Below are positions 36,699-45,913 of a DNA stretch of 64,000 nucleotides, piece by piece. Origin of the DNA: Acytostelium subglobosum LB1 (taxonomy: Eukaryota; Evosea; Eumycetozoa; Acytosteliales; Acytosteliaceae); the NCBI RefSeq assembly GCF_000787575.1, contig NW_012236531.1, forward strand, positions 829,396-893,395, written 5' to 3'. The translations under genes were made by a program, and so were the position numbers. The first letter of the stretch is position 1, and each line of letters begins with the position of its first letter. The notes beneath the pieces are model-generated. The model worked only from the letters and a program-made list of their open reading frames with translations, was not told the DNA's origin and did no database searches.

Positions 36699-37967
36699 CT
36701 AACTAATACTTATGTTGTTGTTGTTTGCGACTGCACCACCACCACCTCCTCCAGCAGCAGCAGTGGTAGTTGTTGTAGTAGAAGTATCCTCTTTGACACC
36801 AGCTATTAAACTCTTTCTCATTCTTACACGCCTATTACCGAACCAGTTCTCTATCTGTGATTTTGATAGATCGACTAGTGCAGCCAGTAGTACCTTCTCA
36901 TCATCGTTGGGGAATGGGGATGTTATCTTCTCGGTGAACCACGCATTAATCAGATCTTGATGTTTCCGTGATAGTACACGTCGACCTCTGCCCAATGCCG
37001 CGTTGGCATTTGCATTGGCGTTGGATTGAGATGCTGTGGCCGCAGAACTACTGCCGCCAGATTGCTTGAGTGCAGGCCTCAGCACACCGGACAATCGTCT
37101 TGCCTCCAGGATGTAATCGCATGCCAATGACTTTTGATGTGACATCATAATGTGGAAACGCTTCTTTATCCATTCTTGCTTGATCCATTGTTCAAGACTG
37201 AGCAGCGGTCGCAGATATCCGACCAATGATTGGACGCTGTATCCATGTGAGTAGGCCATAACCAGCTGTTGTGAAGTATGTTCAATCTCTGCCAGATACG
37301 GAGTCATCAAACGTGCGATATTCATCACGACCAGTTCATTGGCTCGGTCTATCTTCTCCTCGATCATAAACTTATCCAACTTGAACTGTATCTGTTGGTC
37401 AGAAGGCTCAACAGCAGAGGCCGAGGATGATGATGATAGGGACTCTGTCTTGTTTGTTGTGGAAGAGTCATGTTGTTGTGGCGCATGGACTCGTGGGGGC
37501 TCGACTAATGCAGGGAATATGCCGCGTGGGGGTCGCGTGGGCTGAACAAAGCCATGGCTTTGCGACACTTGCACTTGGACATTGACAGCCTTGTCCAGGA
37601 ATGTTTGAAACAAGTTGTGAAATGGTGATCTCGTCAAACGTTCGATCTTCAATTTGATCATCATCTCTTTGTTCCTAAAGTTATTGACAACTTCATCAGC
37701 GAAATATTCAACAACAGTTGGTGTTTGTTCAGGTTCCATATCATCCATTATATTATTGTTGTTGTTGTTGTTGTTGTTGGTGTCTGTATTATTAATTGTA
37801 TCCTCAATATTGTTGTAACTAAAAGATGAGTAATCATCATGTAATAGTTGATGAAGTTGTTGATGTTGATGATGTTGTTGATGATGTTGATGATGTTGAT
37901 GAAAAAAGTCTTGATCATCACAACCACCAACAACAATGTCTGTTAGATCATGGTGAGACATCATCAT
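36699..37967 (-). CDS. TALE-class homeobox transcription factor
   Basis: Single exon, 422 residues. The homeodomain is at about 325-388: RRVLSRKHQDLINAWF, then the TALE three-residue loop extension in TSPFPNDDEK, then helix 3 SQIENWFGNRRVRMRK with Trp48, Phe49, Asn51 and Arg53 equivalents. Before it, residues 100-280 hold leucine-rich helices (VVEYFADEVVNNFRNKEMMI, MTPYLAEIEHTSQQLVMAYS) that may form a dimerisation region, as in other dictyostelid Hbx proteins. The N-terminus is His/Gln/Asn-rich, and the C-terminus has Thr, Ala and Gly runs. Expected to bind DNA in the nucleus, often as a heterodimer. Which Hbx orthologue it is cannot be told. Confidence 0.9.
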   Translation of the reverse strand: MMMSHHDLTDIVVGGCDDQDFFHQHHQHHQQHHQHQQLHQLLHDDYSSFSYNNIEDTINNTDTNNNNNNNNNIMDDMEPEQTPTVVEYFADEVVNNFRNKEMMIKLKIERLTRSPFHNLFQTFLDKAVNVQVQVSQSHGFVQPTRPPRGIFPALVEPPRVHAPQQHDSSTTNKTESLSSSSSASAVEPSDQQIQFKLDKFMIEEKIDRANELVVMNIARLMTPYLAEIEHTSQQLVMAYSHGYSVQSLVGYLRPLLSLEQWIKQEWIKKRFHIMMSHQKSLACDYILEARRLSGVLRPALKQSGGSSSAATASQSNANANANAALGRGRRVLSRKHQDLINAWFTEKITSPFPNDDEKVLLAALVDLSKSQIENWFGNRRVRMRKSLIAGVKEDTSTTTTTTAAAGGGGGGAVANNNNISIS

Positions 37968-38570
37968 TCTCTTTATATCTCTCTAACTCTCTCTAACTCT
38001 CTCTGTCTGACTATCTAACTATCTTTATATCTCGATATCTCTACACTTGATTGATTAGGGTGGGATGAGGCCTTACGCATTTAGGTTACATCAATCAGTT
38101 TCCCTCACTTCGATCACTTGCCCCTCTAGGATCATCCAATACGTAATGTCTCTACAAATAAAAAAGTCCACGACGACGAGTTCCGTTTCACCAACCCTTG
38201 GCTGACCGACTTTATGTTTTCGAAAGATTTTTTTAAATTTCCATACTTGGCAATGTGATGGTAAAGACCCTTTGACTGTCATAATGGTTTGTTGATCGCG
38301 ACAACTAACTACTATTACTATTTTACTATTGATACCTTAGATACCAAATCGGGAAGTGTGACGATATTGTTGAGTTCTCACTGTTTGTATTTGATTATTC
38401 TTTAGATTGTAAAACAAGAGTTGTTGAATGAAACAACTCAAGCTGGTTCTGTCTCGCACGATATGCAAAGGATTTTTGTGAACCCCGAATAATGGAATTG
38501 GTCAAAGACACTTCCCGTCAATCAATCGAGTTTAGGTTATACATTTAGAGATAGAATATGGTTGTTATTA
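37968..38570. other. Divergent promoter region, homeobox and SBP2 genes
   Basis: CT-rich leader (CTCTCTAACTCTCT) next to the homeobox gene. A minus-strand frame at 38091-38282 could encode 63 residues (MTVKGSLPSHCQVWKFKK...), with unusual codon use; it is listed as doubtful. The rest is AT-rich. Confidence 0.4.
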
Positions 38571-38596
38571 ATGATGACTTCAACCGCCTCTCATAA
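38558..38596 (+). promoter_or_regulatory. Upstream ORF overlapping the SBP2 start
   Basis: ATG GTT GTT ATT begins 13 bases before the main ATG, in another frame, and ends after 12 residues at TAA inside the main gene. It could dampen translation of the SECIS-binding protein if the transcript begins upstream. Confidence 0.3.
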
Positions 38597-40502
38597 ACAA
38601 AAGCAACAACAACAACAACAAGGTCTACCAACAAGACCTTCCTTGCCAATACTTCTTAAACCTAAACCAAATGCAAAGACACCAACTACCTCGACAACTA
38701 CAACAACAACAACAACTTCAACTTCAACCTCAACAACAACGTTAAAGACAAAGGATGAGAAACACTTAAGGCAAACATCATCAATGACACCTACTAGTGC
38801 GGTTGTCGTTGCTCCTCCAACTGTAGCAGTGGCTAAACCAAGTTGGGCGCAACATGTTGCAGCAAGTATGGTTGCTCCAAAGCCCATACCAACTCCAACT
38901 ACAGTAATGAAGAAAGAGAAGAAGAAAAAGCAGACATCAACGACTACCACCACTGCCGCTACAACAAAGAAGGCAAAGATCGATACAAAGAAGAAGCCAA
39001 CTGGGAAGACAACACCGATCCCTCCAAACAAAAACAACAACAACATCATCAAACCAGTGGCAACCAAGCCACCTCCAATCGATTGGACTCAATACCTTTT
39101 CTCTGCCAAGCAACAACACAAGGAACAACATCAACCGGCCAAGTCTTTAACATCACTCTCAATCTCTCCCACATCAATCCCATCATCTGCATCATCAACT
39201 GCATCATCATTGGTTGCATCATCTATAAAGACGACGAACAAGGGTCTGACGACCACAGCAGTGTCATTGTCAAGGAAGAAGATTGGATTCACAAGGGAGG
39301 TGCCCAAGAAGAAGAAACCATCCAAGCTCAAGAGAAACATATTGTTGTATCGATCACTCAAATCATCATATCTTGCATCAAAAACGGAACAGGAGCAACA
39401 ACTTGCTCTGCGGCATCAGTCACTCACACTCCAACAACAGTTGGATCAACAGAATCACACTGAAGCAGAGCACTTTGTTCGATCACTCATTCACCAGATC
39501 GTGGATAACATTGACAATGACAATGGCAATGGCAATGATAATGGCACAACGACAACTCAACAACAACAATCAAAGACACAGATTGAGTTACCTCAGGACT
39601 ATATCAATCAAACATGTACACCAGAGATTGATGAGGTGGCAAGGGAGTTCATAAAGAAGATCAAGTTACTCCAGGACAACTATGCTGCAAACAATCCAGG
39701 AGCAGATATGAAGCGAAAGAGGAGATACATCACGGGAATGAGAGAGATTCAACGCGCTGCAGAGTGTGGCACATTGGCATGTGTGATCTTTGCGCCAAAT
39801 ATCGAGGATGTTGGATGTCCAGGCGGATTGAACGAGTCCATACAGCATACCATCCGTCAGTGTCGATCGAATCAGGCACTCTACACATTCGCATTGAGTC
39901 GCAGGATCATTGGACGTTTGCTCAATGTTCAAATCAAGGTCAGTGCATTTGGCGTGCTGCTGATCGATGGTGCAGACGAGCTCTATCGACGTCTGAAGGA
40001 GTTGACAGAGGCCATGCGCCATCAGTTCAGGAGACAGCAGGCTGGATTCAAAGAGGAGAATGCATCACTGATCGAGGCCACTAAGCAAGAGGCAAAGGAA
40101 ATCAATACTATGTTTGTTAAGAATACAAGAGAGAAGGCAAAGAAACACAAGGAGCTACTAAAGGAGCATCAGGAGTTGAAGGAGGAGCGACTGGAGAGAG
40201 AACAGAAGGAGAAGAAAGAGAGGGAGAGGATACTGCGGCAAGAGAGAGCACTGCAACAAGAGGAGAATGAACATCGACCAGTGTTGTCGCAACAACAGAA
40301 GAAACCAAAGCAACAACAACAACAACCGCCACAACAACAAAAGACAAAGGATAAGATGATTGAAAAGGATGATCCTTCAGAGCAATTGATGTACAGCAAT
40401 ATGATCGACTCGGATGCCATTGGTGGCAAGCCAAAGGATGGTGGTGGAGGTGGCGGAGGTGCATCCAAGAAGTCTGGAAAAGGTGGAAAACAGAAGAAGT
40501 AG
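38571..40502 (+). CDS. SECIS-binding protein 2 (SBP2/SECISBP2) homologue
   Basis: Binds SECIS elements in selenoprotein mRNAs and recruits the selenocysteine elongation factor to recode UGA. Single exon of about 643 residues. The first half is Gln/Thr/Lys low complexity. At about 240-265 lies the basic KKKKPSKLKRNILLYR motif. The conserved SID-plus-RNA-binding region covers about 335-480: DYINQTCTPEIDEVAREFIK, then KRKRRYITGMREIQRAAECG, then an L7Ae domain with CVIFAPNIEDVGCPGGLNES, YTFALSRRIIGRLLN and KVSAFGVLLIDGAD. A charged coiled coil and a Gly-rich tail follow. Two Met codons (38571, 38574) open the frame. Stop lies 53 bases from the convergent TRIP13 stop. The match to SBP2 rather than other L7Ae proteins rests on the SID-like segment and GGLxxxx spacing. 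Confidence 0.88.
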   Translation: MMTSTASHKQKQQQQQQGLPTRPSLPILLKPKPNAKTPTTSTTTTTTTTSTSTSTTTLKTKDEKHLRQTSSMTPTSAVVVAPPTVAVAKPSWAQHVAASMVAPKPIPTPTTVMKKEKKKKQTSTTTTTAATTKKAKIDTKKKPTGKTTPIPPNKNNNNIIKPVATKPPPIDWTQYLFSAKQQHKEQHQPAKSLTSLSISPTSIPSSASSTASSLVASSIKTTNKGLTTTAVSLSRKKIGFTREVPKKKKPSKLKRNILLYRSLKSSYLASKTEQEQQLALRHQSLTLQQQLDQQNHTEAEHFVRSLIHQIVDNIDNDNGNGNDNGTTTTQQQQSKTQIELPQDYINQTCTPEIDEVAREFIKKIKLLQDNYAANNPGADMKRKRRYITGMREIQRAAECGTLACVIFAPNIEDVGCPGGLNESIQHTIRQCRSNQALYTFALSRRIIGRLLNVQIKVSAFGVLLIDGADELYRRLKELTEAMRHQFRRQQAGFKEENASLIEATKQEAKEINTMFVKNTREKAKKHKELLKEHQELKEERLEREQKEKKERERILRQERALQQEENEHRPVLSQQQKKPKQQQQQPPQQQKTKDKMIEKDDPSEQLMYSNMIDSDAIGGKPKDGGGGGGGASKKSGKGGKQKK

Positions 40503-40555
40503 CGTACGTCATCCCAATATGTATACAATACAAGTAACTTCCATTTGATTGGAAG

Positions 40556-42044
40556 TTATAGCTTCTCTATTTTACTAGTATTGGCCAATTCCAAAGCCAA
40601 TGTACTCTTCATTGCATCCATATATTCATTATACTGTACACTCTGCGCAGACTATTACATGATGTGATGTGTTAGAAGTTGTTTGATTGATTGATCATAT
40701 GACCTAATTGATAGATGACATGGCATACCTTGGAATACATGTTTGAGAAGGTAAGGAATGGTATTCTGCGCAGTGATCTCCCACTTAGACCTTCAGCAAG
40801 CTTGGCTACTTCTTGAAGTGATTGATCATGGCCCTGATGGCCACCCTTCATCAAACCCTTCTTGATCAACTCATCAATACATGATCGGAATATTACTGCA
40901 CGTGCTTGAAGTGATGGCAGACCAATGTACTGTTTGATATCCACACGGTCTATGAATGCAATGTCTACGTTTGATTGATGGTGGTCAGATGTCTGTTCCA
41001 AGGCTGCCAGCCTCATCTTAAGACTTACCAACAGCTCCAACCAAGTTTGATGTTGTCAGGATAATGACGTTCTTGTATGTCTTGAGACGATCCAGTTGAG
41101 TTAGGAATGCATTGACCACTCGAATGGAGTCAGATGGCTCCGCTCCAGAGAGTGCAGCCTTGCGGGCAGCGGTCAAACTCTCGACCTCATCAATGAGTAC
41201 GATCACAAAGCATTCGCTATCCTCTGCCGTCTCTCTAATACGATCGAAAACCTTCATCACCAACTTTCCACTCTCTGAGAACCACTTGCTGAATAGACTA
41301 TGAGAGTTGATCTCTATCAATACTGAACTGTGGAATATATGATTGAATCGAATTGATATCTTCTGTGCCAATGCCTTGCACAATGATGTCTTTCCAGTGC
41401 CAGGTGGTCCATTCAACAAGACGATCCTAAAGGTTGGCTGGCACATTAGTATTCAAGAACAATCAATCAAACATCGAACTGTAACATACTTGTTATGTGA
41501 TACAATGTTTGAATCAACATCATGTTTGGAGAATAAGACTATTGTTGAGAGGTATTGGAGTAGATTGGACTTGATACGATCATCATAGATCAGACTGCTC
41601 CATAATGACTTGAATTGAATGTTTGGCAATGTGTACAATTGATATGGAGATGCTTCTTCCGCAGAGTCACCATCCTCCATTGCCGGCTCATCATGATTGA
41701 GTTGATATATTTGAATACAATATGTTATAGATGCTTGAGAGGCAGTTGGACGAGTCAATCCAAACAATGTGATCAACTCAACATCCTTGCATAATGTTGC
41801 GGGGAGTAGTGCACTCTCGATTGATAAGCATTCATCCTCATTCGATGAACCAAATGTATATAACTTATTGACTATCTCTCCACAAGTGACAATATCCTCG
41901 TCCAAGTACGCCTCCACCTTATTCAACAACTGATCATAAGGTGTTGTTGAACTTGCAAACAGTTGAACTTCAACTATTTATAATTACATGTTAGTGTATT
42001 GTTTTATGATTGATTGATAATATATTACCTGTTAATATTGACAT
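40556..42044 (-). CDS. TRIP13 / Pch2 AAA+ ATPase
   Basis: Hexameric remodeller of HORMA proteins (Mad2, meiotic Hop1 type), acting with p31comet. Five exons on the minus strand: 42029-42044, 41490-41973, 41029-41426, 40729-40964, 40556-40651; all phases agree, 409 residues, near the family norm of about 430. The first exon encodes only MSILT plus one base. Walker [20 protein letters not shown] lies at about 173-190; TRIP13-specific [20 protein letters not shown] follows; Walker [15 protein letters not shown], sensor ILTTSN and the HORMA-remodeller signature [19 protein letters not shown] complete the ATPase; the lid has [20 protein letters not shown]. The N-terminal 160 residues carry the substrate-binding domain. 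Confidence in identity is high because the signatures are specific. Confidence 0.96.
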
Positions 42045-42500
42045 TATGTATAAGTACAAGTTATAAATAGATTAGATGTTACAAGTTGTAAATGATTGAT
42101 TGACTGAATATAGATGAGGGGTTGATGAATAGAATTAAATGCCCGGGCATAAGTGAGAGGCAGGTCTTGGGAGTTCGTGTGTAATTCCCCGTTTATTTTT
42201 TTCACACAAAGATGTGTGTGAGCATGATAGAAGTGAAGCTCGAACTAAACATTTGCGAAGTTGTCAACTCTCTCATGCTTGCACGCGACTGACTGACTGA
42301 ACAAACCCTCACTTCAACTCACCCTCACAATCAATCAATTACTTAAGCGAGACTTTATATATCTCTTACTTACTTAGTTATTGTTAATCAATATTCAATA
42401 TTCTATATTACATATACACATAGTAATTGTAGTAGCAATCGAATAAGGATTTTAGATTAAAGAAGTACAGAACACAGAAGAACAACAGAAGTACAAAACA
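42045..42500. other. Divergent promoter region, TRIP13 and eIF3c genes
   Basis: AT-rich near both genes, with a more complex core (42120-42300) that holds the 10-bp palindrome TGCCCGGGCA at 42141-42150. No coding-like frame was found. Confidence 0.5.
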
Positions 42501-45456
42501 ATGTCTCGTTTCTACGCATCTTCATCGTCGTCAGAGTCGGATAGCGATTCATCATCCTCGGATTCAGATGTCCAGGTTGTACCAAAGACAAAGGCACGTC
42601 AGGTCTCATCTTCAGAAGACGAGGTTGAGGTCAAGCGTGTCGTACGTTCAGGAAAGGACAAGCTGTTCGATCAATTCGAGAAGTCTCTCACAGAGACCAG
42701 ACAGCAAATTCAAGATAGCGAATGGACCAAGGTTCAAACAGGTATGGTTCATCATCAAGCGAGCGAGATCAATCATCATCAACATCACATCATCTCAGTC
42801 AAATGATTGATTGATTGAATGAGTGATCACAAACAAGTGAACAGACGAGCGAGCGACAGAGAGTACATCATTGATGTGGATACAGACAACTAATACACAG
42901 GTCATCAATCAATCAATCAATGAACGAATGATATATACAGGCTTCGAAGCGACTATAAAGTTGGTTGAAAAGTCAGCCAACCTGATTCAAAAGGAAGGTA
43001 TTCCACCTGCCTTTATTAAGATACTGTTTGTGATTGAGCATGGACTGGCCAACATGGACACAAAGAAGAAGTTGTCACCAACAAACACCAAGTCAGTCAC
43101 TATCCTCAAGCAGAAGATCAAGAAGGTTATTTCACCAACCTACGAGAAGCAGATCAAGCAATACAGGGACAGCCCAGAGCTCGCCGGCATTGGCGCTGGC
43201 AAGGCCAAGCCTGCCGCTGCCGCCCCTGCCTCCGACTCTGAGTCAGAGTCCGAGTCAGAGTCAGAGTCCTCCGAGGACGAGAAGCCCAAGAAGCCAGTCG
43301 CTGCTGTCCCAAAGAAGCCAGCAGCAGCAGCTGCCAAGAAGCCACCTGCAGGAGGTTTCAAGAAGATTGGAGAAGACAGTGTATGTTTATGTTGTTGATA
43401 CAGTCGCGAGAGAGTGATGGAAGAGATGACTAACATTGTATTGATGACATTCATGAATGAACAACGACAGGATTTCTCATCCTCTGGAGATGATGATTCA
43501 GAGGAGAGTGATTCAGAGTTTGATGACGACTCGGATGAATCGGACACTTCATCAAGTGATTATGGTAATGAGGACACGTACAACAAGTGGATCAAGAAGG
43601 ATGCCAAGAAGCCCGCACCAGCCACCGCTGTCAAGCCAAAGGATAGAGTGCAGCGTGTCAAGCCGGTTGAGGCCGCGACTGGCGATGCCTCGGCTACCCC
43701 AGACGGAGCTGCAGCACCCGCCGTCGAGCAGCGTCCACTCACTGCCGAGGAGATCGTCAAGAAGCTGAAGGACTTGCACAAGAACCGTGGCAAGAAGGGC
43801 ACTTCGCCCGCCAAGCAGATCGAGGAGCTCGAGAACCTGCTCTCACAGGTCAAGAATGAGAAGGACACGTTCGACATCCTCTACACGCTCATCAACTCAC
43901 AGTTTGATCTCTCGCCAACGCTCCAGACATCGCTGCCAATCCCCGTGTGGAAGACCACCAGCCAGAACATCCTCAAGCTGATCAACATCCTCGAGACTGA
44001 CAAGAACTTTGTGTTGCTGCTCGACCACGAGGAGGTGTCCTACCTGAAGGAGGGCCAGATCATGGTGCGCGGCAACCTGCTATCGCTGTACGAGAAGTTG
44101 GACGAGGAGTACGTCAAGAGTCTGCAGCACATGAACAACAACTACCCATCCACAGATTATACCGCCCGTCTTGCCGACGAGGATGTGCTGCTCAGCATTG
44201 GCACCAAGGTGCAGCAGTACCTGGAGGACCACCGCCAGTTCAGCAGCGCGTCTCGCGCTGCCGTCCGTCGTCTGGCACACATCTACTACCGCGTCAACGT
44301 TGAGCAGGAGGCTGCCAACGCCGCCATGCTCAAGAACCTGTCCAGCTTCGTCTACCAGTACGGTGATGAGCGTCTCAAGGCCCGCACCATCTTGTTCAAC
44401 ATCTACTTCAGCGCCATCCACAACCACTTCCACGCCGCCCGTGACATGATGTTGATGTCTCATTTGCAGGACAACCCCACGCTCATGGACGTCACGACAC
44501 AGATCCTCTTCAACCGCTCCATCGTGCAGGTCGGTCTGTGCGCCTTTAGAAACGGATACATACAGGAGGCTCAGAACTGTCTGGCCGAGTACTCGGGTCT
44601 GCGCAAGGAGTTGATTGCACAGGGCGTGTCGATGGTCAACAAGTACCAGGAGAAGGACCAGCTGAAGGAGATTGACGAGAAGCAGCGTATCCTGCCCGCA
44701 CATATGCACATCCCATTCGACCTGATCGAGACAGTCAACCTGCTGTCGGGCATGCTGATCGCCGTGCCACAGAACGCCGCCCGCCCATTCGACAACAAGT
44801 TCAAGACCTGCAAGTTCTACCAGCGTCATATGGACCATCTCGACAAGCAGACCTTCATCCCACCCGCCGAAACCTTTAAAGACGTGATCTACGCCGCCTC
44901 CAAGAAGCTGGCCACTGGCAACTGGCGCTCCACCATCGAGCTCATCTCGGGCCTCAAGCTCTGGACAATGATCGCCGACGCCGACGCCGTTCGCGAGCGT
45001 CTGAACCGCATCATCCAAGAGGTGTCGCTGAAAACCTACCTGTTCACCTACTCGGCCTACTACAGCACAATGCTTCTGGACGAGCTGGCCACCCGCTTCG
45101 ACCTGCCCAAGAACCACGTGCACTCCATCCTCTCCAAGATGATGGCCAACCACGAGATATCAGCATCATGGGAGCACTCGACCGAGACCATCACCTTCCA
45201 TCGCTCCGAGCAGACCAAGCTGCAGTACCTGGCGCTCAACTACTCTGACTCACTGATCAACTTTGTCGAGCAGAACGAGAGAATCTACGACAGCAAGTTT
45301 GGCAGCTATCGCAACAAGAAGTTTGACGACGTCGTCGGCGGTGGCGCCAGCGGCAGTGGAAGCCATGGCCATCACCAGGGCGGCCAGCATCGCGACCACC
45401 ATCACTACCAGCGCAACAAGCCTCAACAACATAGAGGTGGAAGAGTGCGTCAATAA
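42501..45456 (+). CDS. eif3C: Translation initiation factor eIF3 subunit C
   Basis: Core subunit of eIF3, which loads mRNA and initiator tRNA on the 40S ribosome. Exons 42501-42741, 42941-43380, 43471-45456; 888 residues, near the human 913. It starts MSRFYASSSSSESDSDSS, the usual acidic Ser-rich head; the conserved KLFDQFEKSLTETR and AFIKILFVIEHGLAN-type segments follow. Two acidic/Ser linkers and an Ala/Pro/Lys linker are followed by LTAEEIVKKLKDLHKNRGKK and the long helical repeat region. The PCI domain is near the C-terminus (TYLFTYSAYYSTMLLDELAT, MMANHEISASWEHSTETITF). The tail is Gly/His/Gln-rich with RGG. Codon use is strongly biased, in keeping with high expression. Poly(A) signal AATAAA is at 45642-45647. 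Confidence 0.96.
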
Positions 45457-45913
45457 GCACATACCCCCAAGAATAGATATTATGTTACATCATCAGCATC
45501 AACGTCGACCGTCCGTCCACAAACCATCACGTGGAAGGCCTCCCCTCCTCATCCATCCGTCAACATTCTCCTTCGCTCCACACAATAACCCAACAACCCA
45601 GTCTACAACAAACCAACAAACCATTACTTACTTATCTACCTAATAAAGAATGGATCGTATTTACGTTACTATCTATCTATTATCCAGCATTTATCTCTGG
45701 CGTTGTCCCAACTTGTTCATGTTGGATGCAGATGAACCAAAGTCCACCACTTTGTTTTGTCAAACCACAAGGGTCGAGACCCATCAGGTCAAGAGTATTG
45801 CAAGTTCATTTATTCATTCAATCAACAAACATCTTTGTTGTTGTTGTAGTAGTGTAGTTCTAGTAGCGAAGGAAGGAAGACGACACCAATCAATCAATAC
45901 TATATATACATTC
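45457..45913. other. Tandem intergenic region, eIF3c to MUS81
   Basis: CA-rich 3' sequence with AATAAA at 45642-45647, then mixed sequence. A frame entering MUS81 is open upstream of its ATG but without conserved content. TTGTTGTTGTTGTAGTAG at 45834-45851 is simple sequence. Confidence 0.5.

Noticed and set aside
42901-42930. CAATCAATCAAT direct repeats as a possible CRISPR-like or satellite array
   Set aside because: Short tetranucleotide runs without unique spacers, occurring in almost every intron of a eukaryotic genome.
44080-45153. 357-codon antisense frame in eIF3c
   Set aside because: Same cause: the antisense of highly biased codons, with no family motif.
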